From positions 1,426,001 through 1,490,000 of the forward strand of contig PS015010.1 in the NCBI GenBank assembly GCA_048213135.1: 64,000 bases of DNA, in the 5' to 3' direction. Made by a program: the position numbers and the translations under genes. Of the stretch, positions 16,780-26,658 are shown piece after piece. The DNA comes from Reclinomonas americana ATCC 50394 (Eukaryota; Jakobida; Jakobea; Jakobida). The stretch's first letter is position 1, and each line of letters begins with the position of its first letter. The notes under the pieces are model-generated. The model did no database searches and was not told the origin of the DNA. It saw only the letters and a program-made list of their open reading frames with translations.

Positions 16780-19263
16780 ATGTTACGACAACCGTTCCGC
16801 AATATATCAAAAAACCAATTGCCGGGCCTCCTGTTGGTTTGTTGCGTCCTCGTATACGGTTGTAAGATCACTTCGGTAAGGAAGCCACCGGCCGACAAAC
16901 CCTTTCTTTTCAAGAACAGCATCACCCTTAACGGGGGTAAGTTTACCAAGGATGAACGGACTACGGTAAAGCAACGGCTTAACGGCCAGTTGGATGACAG
17001 TTCAAAGATCAGGGTAAAGGAGAAATTCCTTTTCCTGCGCTATATCGTCAACCCGCCGGTGTATGATACAGCCGCTTCGGCCCGATCGGCCCGCAATATG
17101 GAAACCTCCATGCTGCATATAGGCTATTACAAATCGAAAGCCGCTTTTACCGACGACACCAATAAAGTGGGCAGGCAACGGCGGGTAGATGTAAAATATA
17201 CCGTAGAAGCCGGCAAGCCCACGCTGATCGATACCGTTCAGTACATCATGCGCAAACCCGATCTGCAGGAACTGGCCTTACAGAACAAGAACAAAACGCT
17301 GCTGGTGGAAGGTAACCCGGTGACCAAGGCAGCCGTACTCGGTGAAATTGGCCGTATGGTGGATGTGTACCGCAATAACGGGTATTATAAATTTACTTCT
17401 GAAGAACTGCGGGTAAGGGGCGATACCACTGTGGCAGCGCTGACCACCATTACCGACGATATCTTTGAACAACTCCGCCTCCTTGCCGAAGCACAGGCTG
17501 CGAGGGACTCTCCCACTATTAAGCTGGCCGTGATACTGAATCCGCCGACAGACAGTTCCAAACTGCGGAAATATTATATCAATGAGATCTACGTCCTCCC
17601 CGACTTTCTGCCGGGCGATAACTTACGTGATACCGCGGGGATGATCATAAGGCCCCTGCGCCGGAAAGTTGATCCCAAATGCAAATCCGGTTGCCGCTAT
17701 GATACGCTGGCCTGGGTTCACTATCATAAAAAACTGTTCCGCCATGGCTTCCTTTCCCGCAGCCTGGTAGTAAAACGCGGTGACCACTACAAGCAGGATG
17801 ATTTTTACAATACCATCAGCAATTATTCCAAAACCGGCGTATGGCAGAGTGTGAATATACAGGTGATTGAACGCAAAGGCGACAGCAACAAGATTGACCT
17901 GGTGGTACAACTGATCCCCGGTAAACAATTTGGTTTTGAAGCCGCGGTGGAAGCCAGTTATTCGGCCAACAGCAATACCAATAACGTAACGGCAGTCAAC
18001 TCGGGTAACCTGCTCGGCTTGTCGGGCAACGTGTCGCTGCTGAACCGCAATTTTGGTAAGGAAGCTATAAGAATGACCAACTCGGTACGTGCCGGTGTGG
18101 AATTCAATTTCCGGTCAGACAGCAGCAGTAAAAAGAACCTCATTAATTCCAACGAACTGAGTTATTCCAACAGTATTGTATTTCCGAGATTCATTTTCCC
18201 GTTCAAATCACTGAACCGTGATAAACGTTTTAAATCAACCGAATCCTTCATCAATACCAACCTGTCGTATATCAACCGTATCAACCTTTTCAGTCTGCAG
18301 TCTGTGAACCTGGCTGTGGGTTACAACTGGAATTCGAAGAACGACCGGGTGTGGACGTACAAACCGTTGAATATTGAGTTTGCCCGCCTGTATAATGAGA
18401 CCGACAGTTTTAAACGTACACTGGACCAGAACCCTTTCCTCCGGTATTCTTTCAATACTGCACTGGTAATGGGTTCCAGCCTGGGTTACCGTTCAGCCAA
18501 GGTAAGCCCGCGCCACCCCAACTGGCAGCGCAGCTTTCGATTTAACATAGAAGAATCGGGGCTTATCTGGGGAAGACTGAATATATTCAATAAGTACCTG
18601 CGCCAGTTTGTAAGAACCGATGCGGAATATATCTTCACCATCACACAACCCAAGTCAGCCATTGTATTCAGGTTGTTCGGCGGTGTGGGTGTACCTTTTA
18701 AAAGAGATACCACCCTGCCGTTCTTCAAGCAGTATTTTGGCGGGGGAAGCAACAGTATGCGGGGCTGGCCGGTAAGGGGCATCGGTCGTGGATCGCAGCC
18801 GTTGGCACCATACAACGGCAACCGGTTCAACGACCGTACAGGGGACATACAACTGGAAGCCAACCTGGAATACCGGTATAATATCGCACAGATCATTCCC
18901 AATTCACTTGTACTTAAAGGAGCCCTGTTCATTGATGCGGGCAACGTATGGAACCTGCGCAACTCCAAACCCGACGGCAGTACAGACAGCGCTCAATTCA
19001 ACATCAAAAATCTTTACCGCGACCTGGGTATATCGGCAGGCACAGGTTTCCGTCTCGACTTCAACTATTTTGTCCTCCGCTTCGACCTGGGCTTCCGTTT
19101 CAAACGGCCCGAACTGGCTTATATCAATAATGGCTGGAAAGCACCACCAATCGGCTTCAACGACTTTTTCCAGAAGTTATTCGCCCGTGGCACCAATGAT
19201 GAGTACAGGAAATGGCGGTATGAAAATTTCAACTTTACGATCGGGATAAGTTACCCTTTTTAA
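16780..19263 (+). CDS. tamL: TamL: lipoprotein form of TamA, BamA-family outer-membrane protein
   Basis: An 827-residue Omp85 protein. From the ATG at 16780 there is a signal with lipobox LVYGC (Cys28); POTRA-like repeats occupy roughly residues 50-400, and the C-terminal 16-strand barrel follows. The barrel contains GVGVPFKRDTTLPFFKQYFGG and SMRGWPVRGIG, the RGW/RGF-type motif of the L6 loop, and the protein ends NFTIGISYPF with the beta-signal Phe. A lipid-anchored N-terminus is the mark of Bacteroidota TamL, which replaces TamA in the translocation and assembly module with TamB. Its start lies only 13 nt from the divergent methyltransferase start. tamB is not in the window. Confidence 0.9.
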   Translation: MLRQPFRNISKNQLPGLLLVCCVLVYGCKITSVRKPPADKPFLFKNSITLNGGKFTKDERTTVKQRLNGQLDDSSKIRVKEKFLFLRYIVNPPVYDTAASARSARNMETSMLHIGYYKSKAAFTDDTNKVGRQRRVDVKYTVEAGKPTLIDTVQYIMRKPDLQELALQNKNKTLLVEGNPVTKAAVLGEIGRMVDVYRNNGYYKFTSEELRVRGDTTVAALTTITDDIFEQLRLLAEAQAARDSPTIKLAVILNPPTDSSKLRKYYINEIYVLPDFLPGDNLRDTAGMIIRPLRRKVDPKCKSGCRYDTLAWVHYHKKLFRHGFLSRSLVVKRGDHYKQDDFYNTISNYSKTGVWQSVNIQVIERKGDSNKIDLVVQLIPGKQFGFEAAVEASYSANSNTNNVTAVNSGNLLGLSGNVSLLNRNFGKEAIRMTNSVRAGVEFNFRSDSSSKKNLINSNELSYSNSIVFPRFIFPFKSLNRDKRFKSTESFINTNLSYINRINLFSLQSVNLAVGYNWNSKNDRVWTYKPLNIEFARLYNETDSFKRTLDQNPFLRYSFNTALVMGSSLGYRSAKVSPRHPNWQRSFRFNIEESGLIWGRLNIFNKYLRQFVRTDAEYIFTITQPKSAIVFRLFGGVGVPFKRDTTLPFFKQYFGGGSNSMRGWPVRGIGRGSQPLAPYNGNRFNDRTGDIQLEANLEYRYNIAQIIPNSLVLKGALFIDAGNVWNLRNSKPDGSTDSAQFNIKNLYRDLGISAGTGFRLDFNYFVLRFDLGFRFKRPELAYINNGWKAPPIGFNDFFQKLFARGTNDEYRKWRYENFNFTIGISYPF

Positions 19264-19350
19264 ATTTACGATTTACCATTAGCCTATTGAGTTAGCGTAT
19301 CAACAGCATGCTAATCCGTCATCTGCCGTGCATCAAAATGGTAAACATAT

Positions 19351-20115
19351 TTATTTTTCCCTTATAGACGTTTCAAACTCATCCATCGTAACAGCATCAT
19401 CCAGTTTAAAATCACCTATACGTGTGCGGCACAAACCACTGAGATAAGCACCGCAACCCAATGCAGCACCAAAGTCGTGTGCCATACTCCGTATATACGT
19501 TCCCGTTGAACATACAATGCGGAAGTGAACGACGGGCAATTCAACTCCGGTTATTTCAAAGGCGTGAATCGTAACGGCACGCGGCTCCAGTTCCACGTCA
19601 ACCCCTTTGCGTGCAAGCTTGTACAGGGCCACCCCGTCTTTTTTTACGGCCGAATGTACCGGCGGGTACTGCTGTATATTCCCGGTGAATTGAGTTGTTG
19701 TACTGTTCAGCAGTTCGGGTGTAACAAATGAATAATCCTTCTCCTGTTCAGGTTCACTTTCCAGGTCGTAGGTGGGTGTAACGGCGCCCAGGGTAAAAGA
19801 ACCGGTGTATTCTTTTTCCTGCGCCATATATTCATTGATGCGCTTGGTGAATTTGCCGGTGCAGATGATGAGCAGCCCGGTAGCCAGGGGGTCCAGCGTT
19901 CCGGCATGGCCTATTTTTTTGATCTGCAGCAGCCCGCGGAGTTTGCGTACCACGTCAAAAGAGGTCCAGTGCCTGTCTTTATTGATCAATACCGCTTTAC
20001 CCTCCAGGAATTGTTCCTGCAATGCCGGGTCAATGGGCTCCCACTGCCGTTTGGGTTCCTGCTGCGGGATCTTGTCACTCTGCCTGAAACGGTATGTCTG
20101 CTTTTTATGGGCCAC
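19351..20115 (-). CDS. truB: tRNA pseudouridine-55 synthase
   Basis: A 254-residue TruB that makes pseudouridine 55 in the T-loop of tRNA. The catalytic Asp lies in KIGHAGTLDPLATGLLI. Other family blocks are GKAVLINKDRHWTSFDVVRKLR, EKEYTGSFTLGAVTPTYD, QYPPVHSAVKKDGVALYKLARKG (split here) and CSTGTYIRSMAHDFG. It lacks the C-terminal PUA extension seen in some bacteria, which is normal for this phylum. Confidence 0.97.
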   Translation of the reverse strand: MAHKKQTYRFRQSDKIPQQEPKRQWEPIDPALQEQFLEGKAVLINKDRHWTSFDVVRKLRGLLQIKKIGHAGTLDPLATGLLIICTGKFTKRINEYMAQEKEYTGSFTLGAVTPTYDLESEPEQEKDYSFVTPELLNSTTTQFTGNIQQYPPVHSAVKKDGVALYKLARKGVDVELEPRAVTIHAFEITGVELPVVHFRIVCSTGTYIRSMAHDFGAALGCGAYLSGLCRTRIGDFKLDDAVTMDEFETSIREK

Positions 20116-20215
20116 TTGTTTTTTCGGCGAAGGTAGAGATCAATTACTAATTATGAATCGTGGAGCAGCAGTCTTTCTGTATTTATTCGTAAGGGCTTTC
20201 ATTTTAAAGCAATTG

Positions 20216-20290
20216 GTTTATTATCAAATTATTCAATTGCATTTTCGAATCTTCAAATTGTCTCATTTTCAAATCTGCTCATTCGCACAT
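20216..20290. repeat. AT-rich dispersed repeat words
   Basis: The gap between truB and the DUF58 gene holds fragments such as TTCAAATTGTCTCATTTTCAAATCTG and CATTCGCACATCT, shown in short pieces. They echo 15943-16034 (TTTGAAAATTTG) and 42140-42155 (GATGTGCGAATG). No gene or clear promoter is seen here. Confidence 0.5.
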
Positions 20291-21637
20291 CTATATCGCC
20301 TGCCGGGCTTTCAATTCCAGGTATTTGTTTACCGTATTAACGGTGAGCTGGCTGGGAGGTGTAAGTATAGAGAGGATACCATGTTTTTTCAGTTCCTTAA
20401 CGATGAGCCTCTTTTCAAATTCATATTTTTCAGCGATGGTCTTAATGTAAACATCTTCCACGTTGTTTACATCCAGCTTCGACAACTGGTGCAGTTCTGT
20501 ATTTTCGAAAAACACCACCATCAGCAGGTGATGCCGGGCTATGGAGCGCAGGTAATTGAGCTGCCTGCGGAGGCCCGACAGCGATTCGAAATTGGTATAC
20601 AGGATAAGCAGGCTGCGGTGTTTGATGCGGTTACGGATCTGCATGTACAGCATTTCATAATCGCTCTCCAGGAAAGCCGTTTCCTGGTTGTACAATACCT
20701 GCAGTATGTGTTCGCGTTGTATGGGTTTACGGTCGGCGGCCAGCACAGCACCCATTTTATTGGCGAAGGTGATCAGCCCGATGCGGTCCTGCTTCTGCAA
20801 ACAAACATTCGCCATCACCAGCGTACTGTTGATCGCATAATCGAGCAGGGTAAGATTGGCGAAAGGCATTTTCATGAGCCTGCCTTTGTCGATGATACAA
20901 TATACCTGTTGCGATTTTTCATCGGTATAATTGTTCACCATCAGGCTGCCTTTCCGGGCGGTGGCTTTCCAGTTGATGGTGCGGATATCGTCGCCGCGAA
21001 CATACTCTTTAATTTGCTCAAACTCCATACTGTGGCCGATCTTACGCATACGCCGGCTGCCTTGCTCCGATTGTATGGTGGCACCCGACAGCAACGCATA
21101 GTTACGCAGTTGCATGTAAGAAGGATAAACAGCCACGGTTTGTTCCGCCTCAATATTGTAACGCCTCCTCAATAATCCCAGCAGCGAACGTACATACAGG
21201 ATGATGCGTCCGAATTCATATTCTCCTCTTTCCACCGGTCTTAATTGGTAAAGCACCTGCTTCTGTTCATTCGGGGAAAAACGGGTTCGCAGGTTCCAGT
21301 CCCTTTTCTGAAATTGTACCGGCAATTCGTCTATAATGTCCATCTCCACCGGGAAGGACGCCCTGTTCCTGATCAGCAGTTCAATGCTGTTTTCGTCGCC
21401 ATTGCTGAGGCGCTCGGCCATGATGCGTTTTGCCGTTGGAGGCCTGTTCAGGAAATAAAGAAAAACATAATCGATGGCTACCAGCGCCAGGAACGCCCAC
21501 ATACCTATGCGTACGAAAGGATACAGCCCTGGCACCAGGAAAGCGATGATGAACAGTACGATAAGCGTACCCAGCACGATAAAGAACCGGGTGGGCAGGT
21601 ACAGTTGCCAGTAAATGATATGGAAGAGTCTTTCCAA
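20291..21637 (-). CDS. DUF58 domain protein
   Basis: A 448-residue membrane-associated protein. Two hydrophobic helices lie at the N-terminus (FIVLGTLIVLFIIAFLVPGL, GMWAFLALVAIDYVFLYFL). The DUF58 core follows, with FEQIKEYVRGDDIRTINWKATARKG, split here at its signature VRGDDIRTINWKA, and a von-Willebrand-A-like C-terminal region (CIIDKGRLM, LILYTNFESLSG). DUF58 proteins are regularly paired with MoxR ATPases. It is the last gene of a five-gene minus-strand operon, 16 nt after moxR. A role in envelope protein maturation or quality control is inferred from this association. Confidence 0.9.
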   Translation of the reverse strand: MERLFHIIYWQLYLPTRFFIVLGTLIVLFIIAFLVPGLYPFVRIGMWAFLALVAIDYVFLYFLNRPPTAKRIMAERLSNGDENSIELLIRNRASFPVEMDIIDELPVQFQKRDWNLRTRFSPNEQKQVLYQLRPVERGEYEFGRIILYVRSLLGLLRRRYNIEAEQTVAVYPSYMQLRNYALLSGATIQSEQGSRRMRKIGHSMEFEQIKEYVRGDDIRTINWKATARKGSLMVNNYTDEKSQQVYCIIDKGRLMKMPFANLTLLDYAINSTLVMANVCLQKQDRIGLITFANKMGAVLAADRKPIQREHILQVLYNQETAFLESDYEMLYMQIRNRIKHRSLLILYTNFESLSGLRRQLNYLRSIARHHLLMVVFFENTELHQLSKLDVNNVEDVYIKTIAEKYEFEKRLIVKELKKHGILSILTPPSQLTVNTVNKYLELKARQAI

Positions 21638-21653
21638 GAATGATCAGGGTTTA

Positions 21654-22652
21654 TCAGCGTGGTACTTCAATGGCTTTGATGATGTTCTCGATAAGGTCAT
21701 CTTCCGTAATACCTTCCATTTCTTTTTCCGGCGTGAGCATGATACGGTGACGAAGTACATGTGGCGCCATTTCCAGTACATCTTCCGGCGTAACAAAGTC
21801 GCGGCCCTTGATAGCGGCATTGGCTTTGGCAGCCCGCAGCATGGCCAGTGAAGCCCTGGGCGAAGCCCCCAGGTAGAGGGCCGGGTTGTTGCGGGTTTCA
21901 TGAACGATCCTGGCAATGAATTCCAGCAATTTGGGTTCAATGATAATACCCTGCACCAGGTTACGGAAATGATGAATATCCGCGGCAGTAATCACTTTGC
22001 GAACACCGTCGAGCAGCTGTGTTTGCGTCTTGCCCTGCTGGCTGCTGAGGATCGCCACTTCTTCCTGCAGGCTGGGGTAACCTACTTCCACTTTGAACAG
22101 GAAACGGTCGAGCTGTGCTTCGGGCAGGCGGTAAGTACCCTCCTGCTCTATAGGATTCTGTGTAGCGAGTACGATAAAAGGAAAACTCATGGGATGTGTA
22201 ACCCCGTCTACGGTAACCTGGCGTTCTTCCATCACTTCAAACAGCGCCGCCTGGGTTTTTGCCGGGGCCCGGTTGATCTCGTCAATGAGGATGATATTGC
22301 TGAATACCGGGCCCTGTTTAAAACGGAAATCACCTTCCCTCGGGTTAAATACGGAAGTACCGGTAACGTCACTGGGCATGAGATCGGGGGTGAACTGCAG
22401 CCGCGAAAAATCAATATCGATAATGCGGGCCATCAATTTGGCAGTGAGGGTTTTGGCCACGCCGGGAACACCTTCTATCAGTATATGCCCGTCGCACAGC
22501 AGCCCGATCAGGAGCAGGTCCACCATTTTATGCTGACCGATCACTACGGTGCCGATCTCATTCCTGATATCGAATACCGCCCTGCTGAGTCCGCTCAGGT
22601 CAATACGTTGCTGGAATATATTCTCCTGCGCCGGTTGTATTTGCTCTTCCAT
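21654..22652 (-). CDS. MoxR-family AAA+ ATPase
   Basis: A 332-residue AAA+ chaperone-like ATPase. Walker A is EGVPGVAKTLTAKL, Walker B ILIDEINRAPAKTQAALFEVM, sensor 1 ATQNPIEQEGTYRLPEAQLDRF (two adjacent blocks) and sensor 2 lies near ASPRASLAMLRAAKA. MoxR proteins act on partner proteins with VWA or DUF58 domains; here the DUF58 gene is 16 nt downstream and the DUF4350 gene 25 nt upstream. Confidence 0.95.
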   Translation of the reverse strand: MEEQIQPAQENIFQQRIDLSGLSRAVFDIRNEIGTVVIGQHKMVDLLLIGLLCDGHILIEGVPGVAKTLTAKLMARIIDIDFSRLQFTPDLMPSDVTGTSVFNPREGDFRFKQGPVFSNIILIDEINRAPAKTQAALFEVMEERQVTVDGVTHPMSFPFIVLATQNPIEQEGTYRLPEAQLDRFLFKVEVGYPSLQEEVAILSSQQGKTQTQLLDGVRKVITAADIHHFRNLVQGIIIEPKLLEFIARIVHETRNNPALYLGASPRASLAMLRAAKANAAIKGRDFVTPEDVLEMAPHVLRHRIMLTPEKEMEGITEDDLIENIIKAIEVPR

Positions 22653-22677
22653 CAGTGGTTATGTTTGGGTTTACAAT

Positions 22678-23889
22678 CTATGATTTTATTTTCTTATTGA
22701 ATTGCTGGATCAGTTCATTCAGTTTCAGCAGGTCAGCATCGGTAACACTGCCGGCCGACTGTACACGGGTGATCGTTTCATACAAACGGGTCACATGCTC
22801 CTGCTCAACCCCGCTTTTACGGCTGAGCATGCTGATGAAATCGGTATTGATGTTGTTTGTATTCAGGAAATAAGTATTGCGTACCTGTTCGTTGAAATAG
22901 GTCACCATTTTATCGGCAATATTGCGGTTGTCCTTTTTCTGAAGATACAAACGGCCGATGGTTTCGGTAAACGTAACCGTGCTGTTCTCATTGGGTTTGA
23001 TCACTTCCACCTCCCGCTGTGTACGTTTGATGCCAAACAGTATATACAGTAAGAGCCCTGCCAGTCCGAGCCAGAAAGCACTGGCCAGCGGGGGCTGGTT
23101 CATAATGGCACTGAGGGAAGAGCCTCCCTCCTCATCGCTGTCGCTGTTGCGTTTATTGTAATAATTATCCCAGTACAAACGTGTAGGGCTCGGCCGGGCA
23201 AAACTGAGCAGGTAACTGAGGTAGGCCGTGTTATTGGCCGTGAGCAGGAAGTAGTTGCTGAATACCCGGGGATCGCAATGCACGAATATCCTGCCTTTAC
23301 CGGTAAAGAACACCATAAAGTTGGCCCGTCCTTCATCATTATAACCCAGCACCCTGGAGCGGGACATGTCGGCCTTGATGAAATAATTCCGGAACGGTAC
23401 ATAATAATAACCATAGGAACTGTCGTATGGCGTTGCGGTAGACAACAGGGTATATTTCATGGAATCGTACCACAGGTAAGGCAATATCTCGTGATGATAA
23501 ACCTGGCAATTGAGCCTGGTGAGCAGGTCATCGTCTATATTATCCGCGGCGATGAACAGGTCATTTCCTTCTTCGGCAAACAGCATCATTGCATTCAGTT
23601 CATCCTCTCTCAGGAAAAGATTCCGGCTTACTGAAATGTAAAGCGATGAGGTATCATACATATCAGCAAAAACCCTGTTGAACGGTGCATAGGTTTCACG
23701 TATGCTGTTGTAACGGTAGATCGCGTCCAGCTGGCGGAAGGCGACATAAGAGCCGAAGGGCTTTTTATCGGCCCGGTTATACGTCTCCTGCAGCGAAGGC
23801 AATTTCTTTTTTGAATTATTGCCCCCGCAGCCTGCCAGTGCCATCAGCATTACGGCAGCCAGGAAAAAATATGTATACCGTTTAAACAA
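22678..23889 (-). CDS. DUF4350 domain lipoprotein/membrane protein
   Basis: A 403-residue protein with lipobox LALAGC-like sequence (MALAGC, Cys21), an extracytoplasmic DUF4350 domain (GSYVAFRQLD, LFIAADNIDDDLLTRL, GRIFVHCDPRVFSNYF) resembling a GATase-like fold, and one transmembrane helix (ASAFWLGLAGLLLYILFGI). A cytoplasmic helical tail follows. It belongs to the MoxR-DUF58 operon and starts 3 nt after the DUF4129 gene. Function is known only by association. Confidence 0.85.
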   Translation of the reverse strand: MFKRYTYFFLAAVMLMALAGCGGNNSKKKLPSLQETYNRADKKPFGSYVAFRQLDAIYRYNSIRETYAPFNRVFADMYDTSSLYISVSRNLFLREDELNAMMLFAEEGNDLFIAADNIDDDLLTRLNCQVYHHEILPYLWYDSMKYTLLSTATPYDSSYGYYYVPFRNYFIKADMSRSRVLGYNDEGRANFMVFFTGKGRIFVHCDPRVFSNYFLLTANNTAYLSYLLSFARPSPTRLYWDNYYNKRNSDSDEEGGSSLSAIMNQPPLASAFWLGLAGLLLYILFGIKRTQREVEVIKPNENSTVTFTETIGRLYLQKKDNRNIADKMVTYFNEQVRNTYFLNTNNINTDFISMLSRKSGVEQEHVTRLYETITRVQSAGSVTDADLLKLNELIQQFNKKIKS

Positions 23890-23892
23890 TGT

Positions 23893-24717
23893 TTACCATT
23901 TTCTGCCGAAGGCTTTAAAACCTTCGGCTATCCTGTCATAAATATCTTTACCGATCAGGAATTCACCATACCATACATACTCGTAATTGAGTGTAAGTGC
24001 GGCAAATTCATTCTGCTGGTTATAGTCTTTCAGTTCTCTTACATACTGGTAGTTGGTCTTGTCTGCTGCCAGTTCTACGCGTTCCTGTTCTGCCAGGCGA
24101 TGCAGTGCTTTCAGGTACTGGTAACGTACCGCCAGGCGGAAATTACCTTCGGCTTCAGCCTGCCTGATCTTCATATCCAGTTCGGCGGGTTGCGTGATCT
24201 CTCCTTCTTCCGTTACCTCCGGTTCTGCTGTTTCCCTGGCCTTCACCGTACGTTTGAAAATGCCCTGGGTAAGGAACAGGCGGTAAAGGATGAAAAGGAC
24301 AAAACCTCCGGCCAGTATCCACATGATCACTTCAAAGATCCCGGAAGCAAATATCGACGACAGGAAACCGGGTTCCCTGGCTTCAAACCGGGGCTGGTTG
24401 TCAGGCTGCTTATTCTCTTTTCGCTTTGCCTTAAGGAGACTATCGATATAGGCCATGTATTCAAGCCCCCTGGCCTTTGACCATTTCTTTACCGAGTCAG
24501 CCGGAAGGGAATGGGCATAGAAATACAGCGTGGTGTCGGGACCGCCCTGCTCAACCACAGGCGACTGCACATATTGTTCGTCCTGCTGCTCTTCTACAGA
24601 CGGGGATTCTGCCTGCTGTTCATTGAGTGAACTGTCTTGATAAATGTATTTCTTCTGCGCCGTAAGCGAAAAGGAAAAACAAAACAACAGTATGGTTATG
24701 TAAACGATCTTACGCAT
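23893..24717 (-). CDS. DUF4129 domain membrane protein
   Basis: A 274-residue protein with a signal peptide (IVYITILLFCFSFSLTAQK), a charged Glu/Gln-rich segment (residues about 28-55), a transmembrane helix (IMWILAGGFVLFILYRLFL) and a C-terminal DUF4129 domain (FRLAVRYQYLKALHRLAEQE, YEYVWYGEFLIGKDIYDRI). It overlaps the SpoIIM-like gene by 8 nt and precedes the DUF4350 gene by 3 nt. DUF4129 domains often accompany transglutaminase/DUF58/MoxR genes. Confidence 0.85.
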   Translation of the reverse strand: MRKIVYITILLFCFSFSLTAQKKYIYQDSSLNEQQAESPSVEEQQDEQYVQSPVVEQGGPDTTLYFYAHSLPADSVKKWSKARGLEYMAYIDSLLKAKRKENKQPDNQPRFEAREPGFLSSIFASGIFEVIMWILAGGFVLFILYRLFLTQGIFKRTVKARETAEPEVTEEGEITQPAELDMKIRQAEAEGNFRLAVRYQYLKALHRLAEQERVELAADKTNYQYVRELKDYNQQNEFAALTLNYEYVWYGEFLIGKDIYDRIAEGFKAFGRKW

Positions 24718-25732
24718 CCTCTTTTTTCAACCGGTTGATGATACCATCGGGCTGGAGATAATAACCTTTGCGGTTCAGCCGGATGGGAAGGATGATAAAA
24801 TACCAGATGATGAAGATCAGCGATACGCTTAAAATAAGCACACTGGCCCATACCGGCAGACCTGCATTATTCTCTTTGTCGAAGGTCTGGCTCATAAGGT
24901 GGGTAACATAGCTTTCAAAAAAAGCCGCTACAATAAAAATGGGAACAAGAGATATGAGGATCTTGGCGGCATCTTTGGCACCCCGTTTAAACGATACCAT
25001 CCTGGGGTAAGTGCCCGAGAACAGGATACCATTGGCCAGTACAAAACCGGCTGTGCAGGCAATAACGATAGCGGATATCTCCAGTGTGCCATGGATCCAG
25101 ATCACCAGTATGGATTTTATACCCAGCCCTTTAGAGAAAAAGATATACTGGAAAGCACCGAGCATAATTCCATTACCCCACATGATCCGGAACGTGAAAA
25201 TACCCAGGGTAAAGCCGCCGATGAAACTCATGAAAGCCACGCCTATGTTGTTGTACGCGATCCGCACAAACATGGTGAACGGGTTTTCATCCTTATATAT
25301 TCCGAAGGGATCGCCTTTGGCAATGTTCTCTTCTGTCTGGTCCATGTACCTATCCCCCAGTATACTCCTCACAAAATTTTCATCATTCATGGAAGCGTAT
25401 ACGCCTATGGCAACGAAGGCGACAAAAAGTATGGTGGTAAAAAGGAAGATGCGGTGGTATTTCCGGAAAAGGAGCGGCAGTTCAAATTTCCAGAAGCGGA
25501 AAATGCGGCTGTACTTTTCTTTTTTATTCTGGTAGATGCTCTGGTAAATAGAAGCGGCGATGCCATTCACCCAACGGGTCACTTTGCTCCTGGGGTAAAA
25601 GGTTTTGGCATAAGAAAGATCGTCGATAAGGGTCACAAAACGATCGGCGGTCTCGTCCGGGTCATCTGTAGGGGAATTCTGGTACTTATTCCACTTATCC
25701 GCATTTTTTTTGATGAACATTGCCTCCCTCAT
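24710..25732 (-). CDS. Stage II sporulation protein M-like (DUF95) membrane protein
   Basis: A 340-residue polytopic membrane protein of the SpoIIM/DUF95 family. MREAMFIKKNADKWNKYQ is the typical start of the Bacteroidota members. At least five hydrophobic helices follow a cytoplasmic N-terminal half, including FLFTTILFVAFVAIGVYASM, VAFMSFIGGFTLGIFTF and VIACTAGFVLANGILFSG; WIHGTLEISAIVIACTAGF carries the conserved HG.E motif. The organism does not sporulate, so the name is only a family label. First gene of the operon and divergent from the RDD gene. Confidence 0.9.
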   Translation of the reverse strand: MREAMFIKKNADKWNKYQNSPTDDPDETADRFVTLIDDLSYAKTFYPRSKVTRWVNGIAASIYQSIYQNKKEKYSRIFRFWKFELPLLFRKYHRIFLFTTILFVAFVAIGVYASMNDENFVRSILGDRYMDQTEENIAKGDPFGIYKDENPFTMFVRIAYNNIGVAFMSFIGGFTLGIFTFRIMWGNGIMLGAFQYIFFSKGLGIKSILVIWIHGTLEISAIVIACTAGFVLANGILFSGTYPRMVSFKRGAKDAAKILISLVPIFIVAAFFESYVTHLMSQTFDKENNAGLPVWASVLILSVSLIFIIWYFIILPIRLNRKGYYLQPDGIINRLKKEDA

Positions 25733-25845
25733 GCGCTAAAATTACTGATTAGACCAATTAGGAATACAAATTCATCAATTTTTAATAAATAAAAAAATTT
25801 CCGCTCCGGGCCATTCTGTCGCAGCAATCCTTAATTTGCAGCAGG

Positions 25846-26628
25846 ATGCCCATAATACAGATCGCCACGGCTTTTAATATCGACCTCGAGTTCGAGATCG
25901 CGGAGTTTCATAAAAGACTCCTGGCCTATTGTATTGATTTCGTGATCATGCTCATTTACCTGTTCAGTATGAAATACCTGTTGTATACAGGTTTTTCCCT
26001 TGCTGAAGAAAACGCGGGGCTCGACATCCTGGTTATTTCCATCCCGCTGCTGTTGTATTCCCTGCTGACGGAACTGTGGCTGAACGGTCAAACCGTAGGT
26101 AAAAAACTGATGGGGATCCGGGTCATCAGCCTTGAAGGCGGTGAGCCCACGCTGGGACAATATGTACTCCGGTGGATCACCCGTTTCTTTGAATGGCCAT
26201 TTCTTTTCGGCTATATTTTCTTTTCTCCCCTGCTCATCTACCAGTATACCATCATAACCGGCTTTTTCGGCATTGTGGTGGTCATCATCATAGCGGTTAC
26301 GGCCAAAAACCAGCGGCTGGGTGATATGATCGCCGGCACAGTGGTTGTGAATACCCGCTCTGCCCTCACTGTAAACGATACGGTATTCATGCAGGTGAAT
26401 TCATCTGATTATAAAGTGACCTTCCCCGATGTGATGCGGCTGAGCGACAGGGATATCAATACCATCAAAAGTGTGCTTACACAGGCCAGCAAACGCAATA
26501 ACTACGACATGTGTAACCGGGTGGCCGGCAAAGTGAAGGAAGTGCTGAACATTCAGACAGACATGCACTCCGACCAGTTTCTTGAAAAATTACTGGAAGA
26601 CTATAATTATCTCGCAACGAAAGAATAA
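25846..26628 (+). CDS. RDD family membrane protein
   Basis: A 260-residue protein with an RDD domain: EIAEFHKRLLAYCIDFVIML carries the Arg-Asp pair; helices are LAYCIDFVIMLIYLFSM, LLLYSLLTELWLNGQTVGKK (loop at its end) and IVVVIIIAVTAKNQRLGDMI. A soluble C-terminal tail of about 80 residues follows. RDD genes commonly lie opposite the SpoIIM-DUF4129-DUF4350-MoxR-DUF58 operon, as here. Transport or sensing roles have been suggested for the family; none is shown by this sequence. Confidence 0.88.
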   Translation: MPIIQIATAFNIDLEFEIAEFHKRLLAYCIDFVIMLIYLFSMKYLLYTGFSLAEENAGLDILVISIPLLLYSLLTELWLNGQTVGKKLMGIRVISLEGGEPTLGQYVLRWITRFFEWPFLFGYIFFSPLLIYQYTIITGFFGIVVVIIIAVTAKNQRLGDMIAGTVVVNTRSALTVNDTVFMQVNSSDYKVTFPDVMRLSDRDINTIKSVLTQASKRNNYDMCNRVAGKVKEVLNIQTDMHSDQFLEKLLEDYNYLATKE

Positions 26629-26658
26629 GATGCTCCTCAGGCTTGCTGTACAAGTGTT

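Noticed and set aside
19772-21175. A 467-residue plus-strand frame across truB and the DUF58 gene
   Set aside because: It spans two convincing minus-strand genes and the repeat gap; no domain or start signal.
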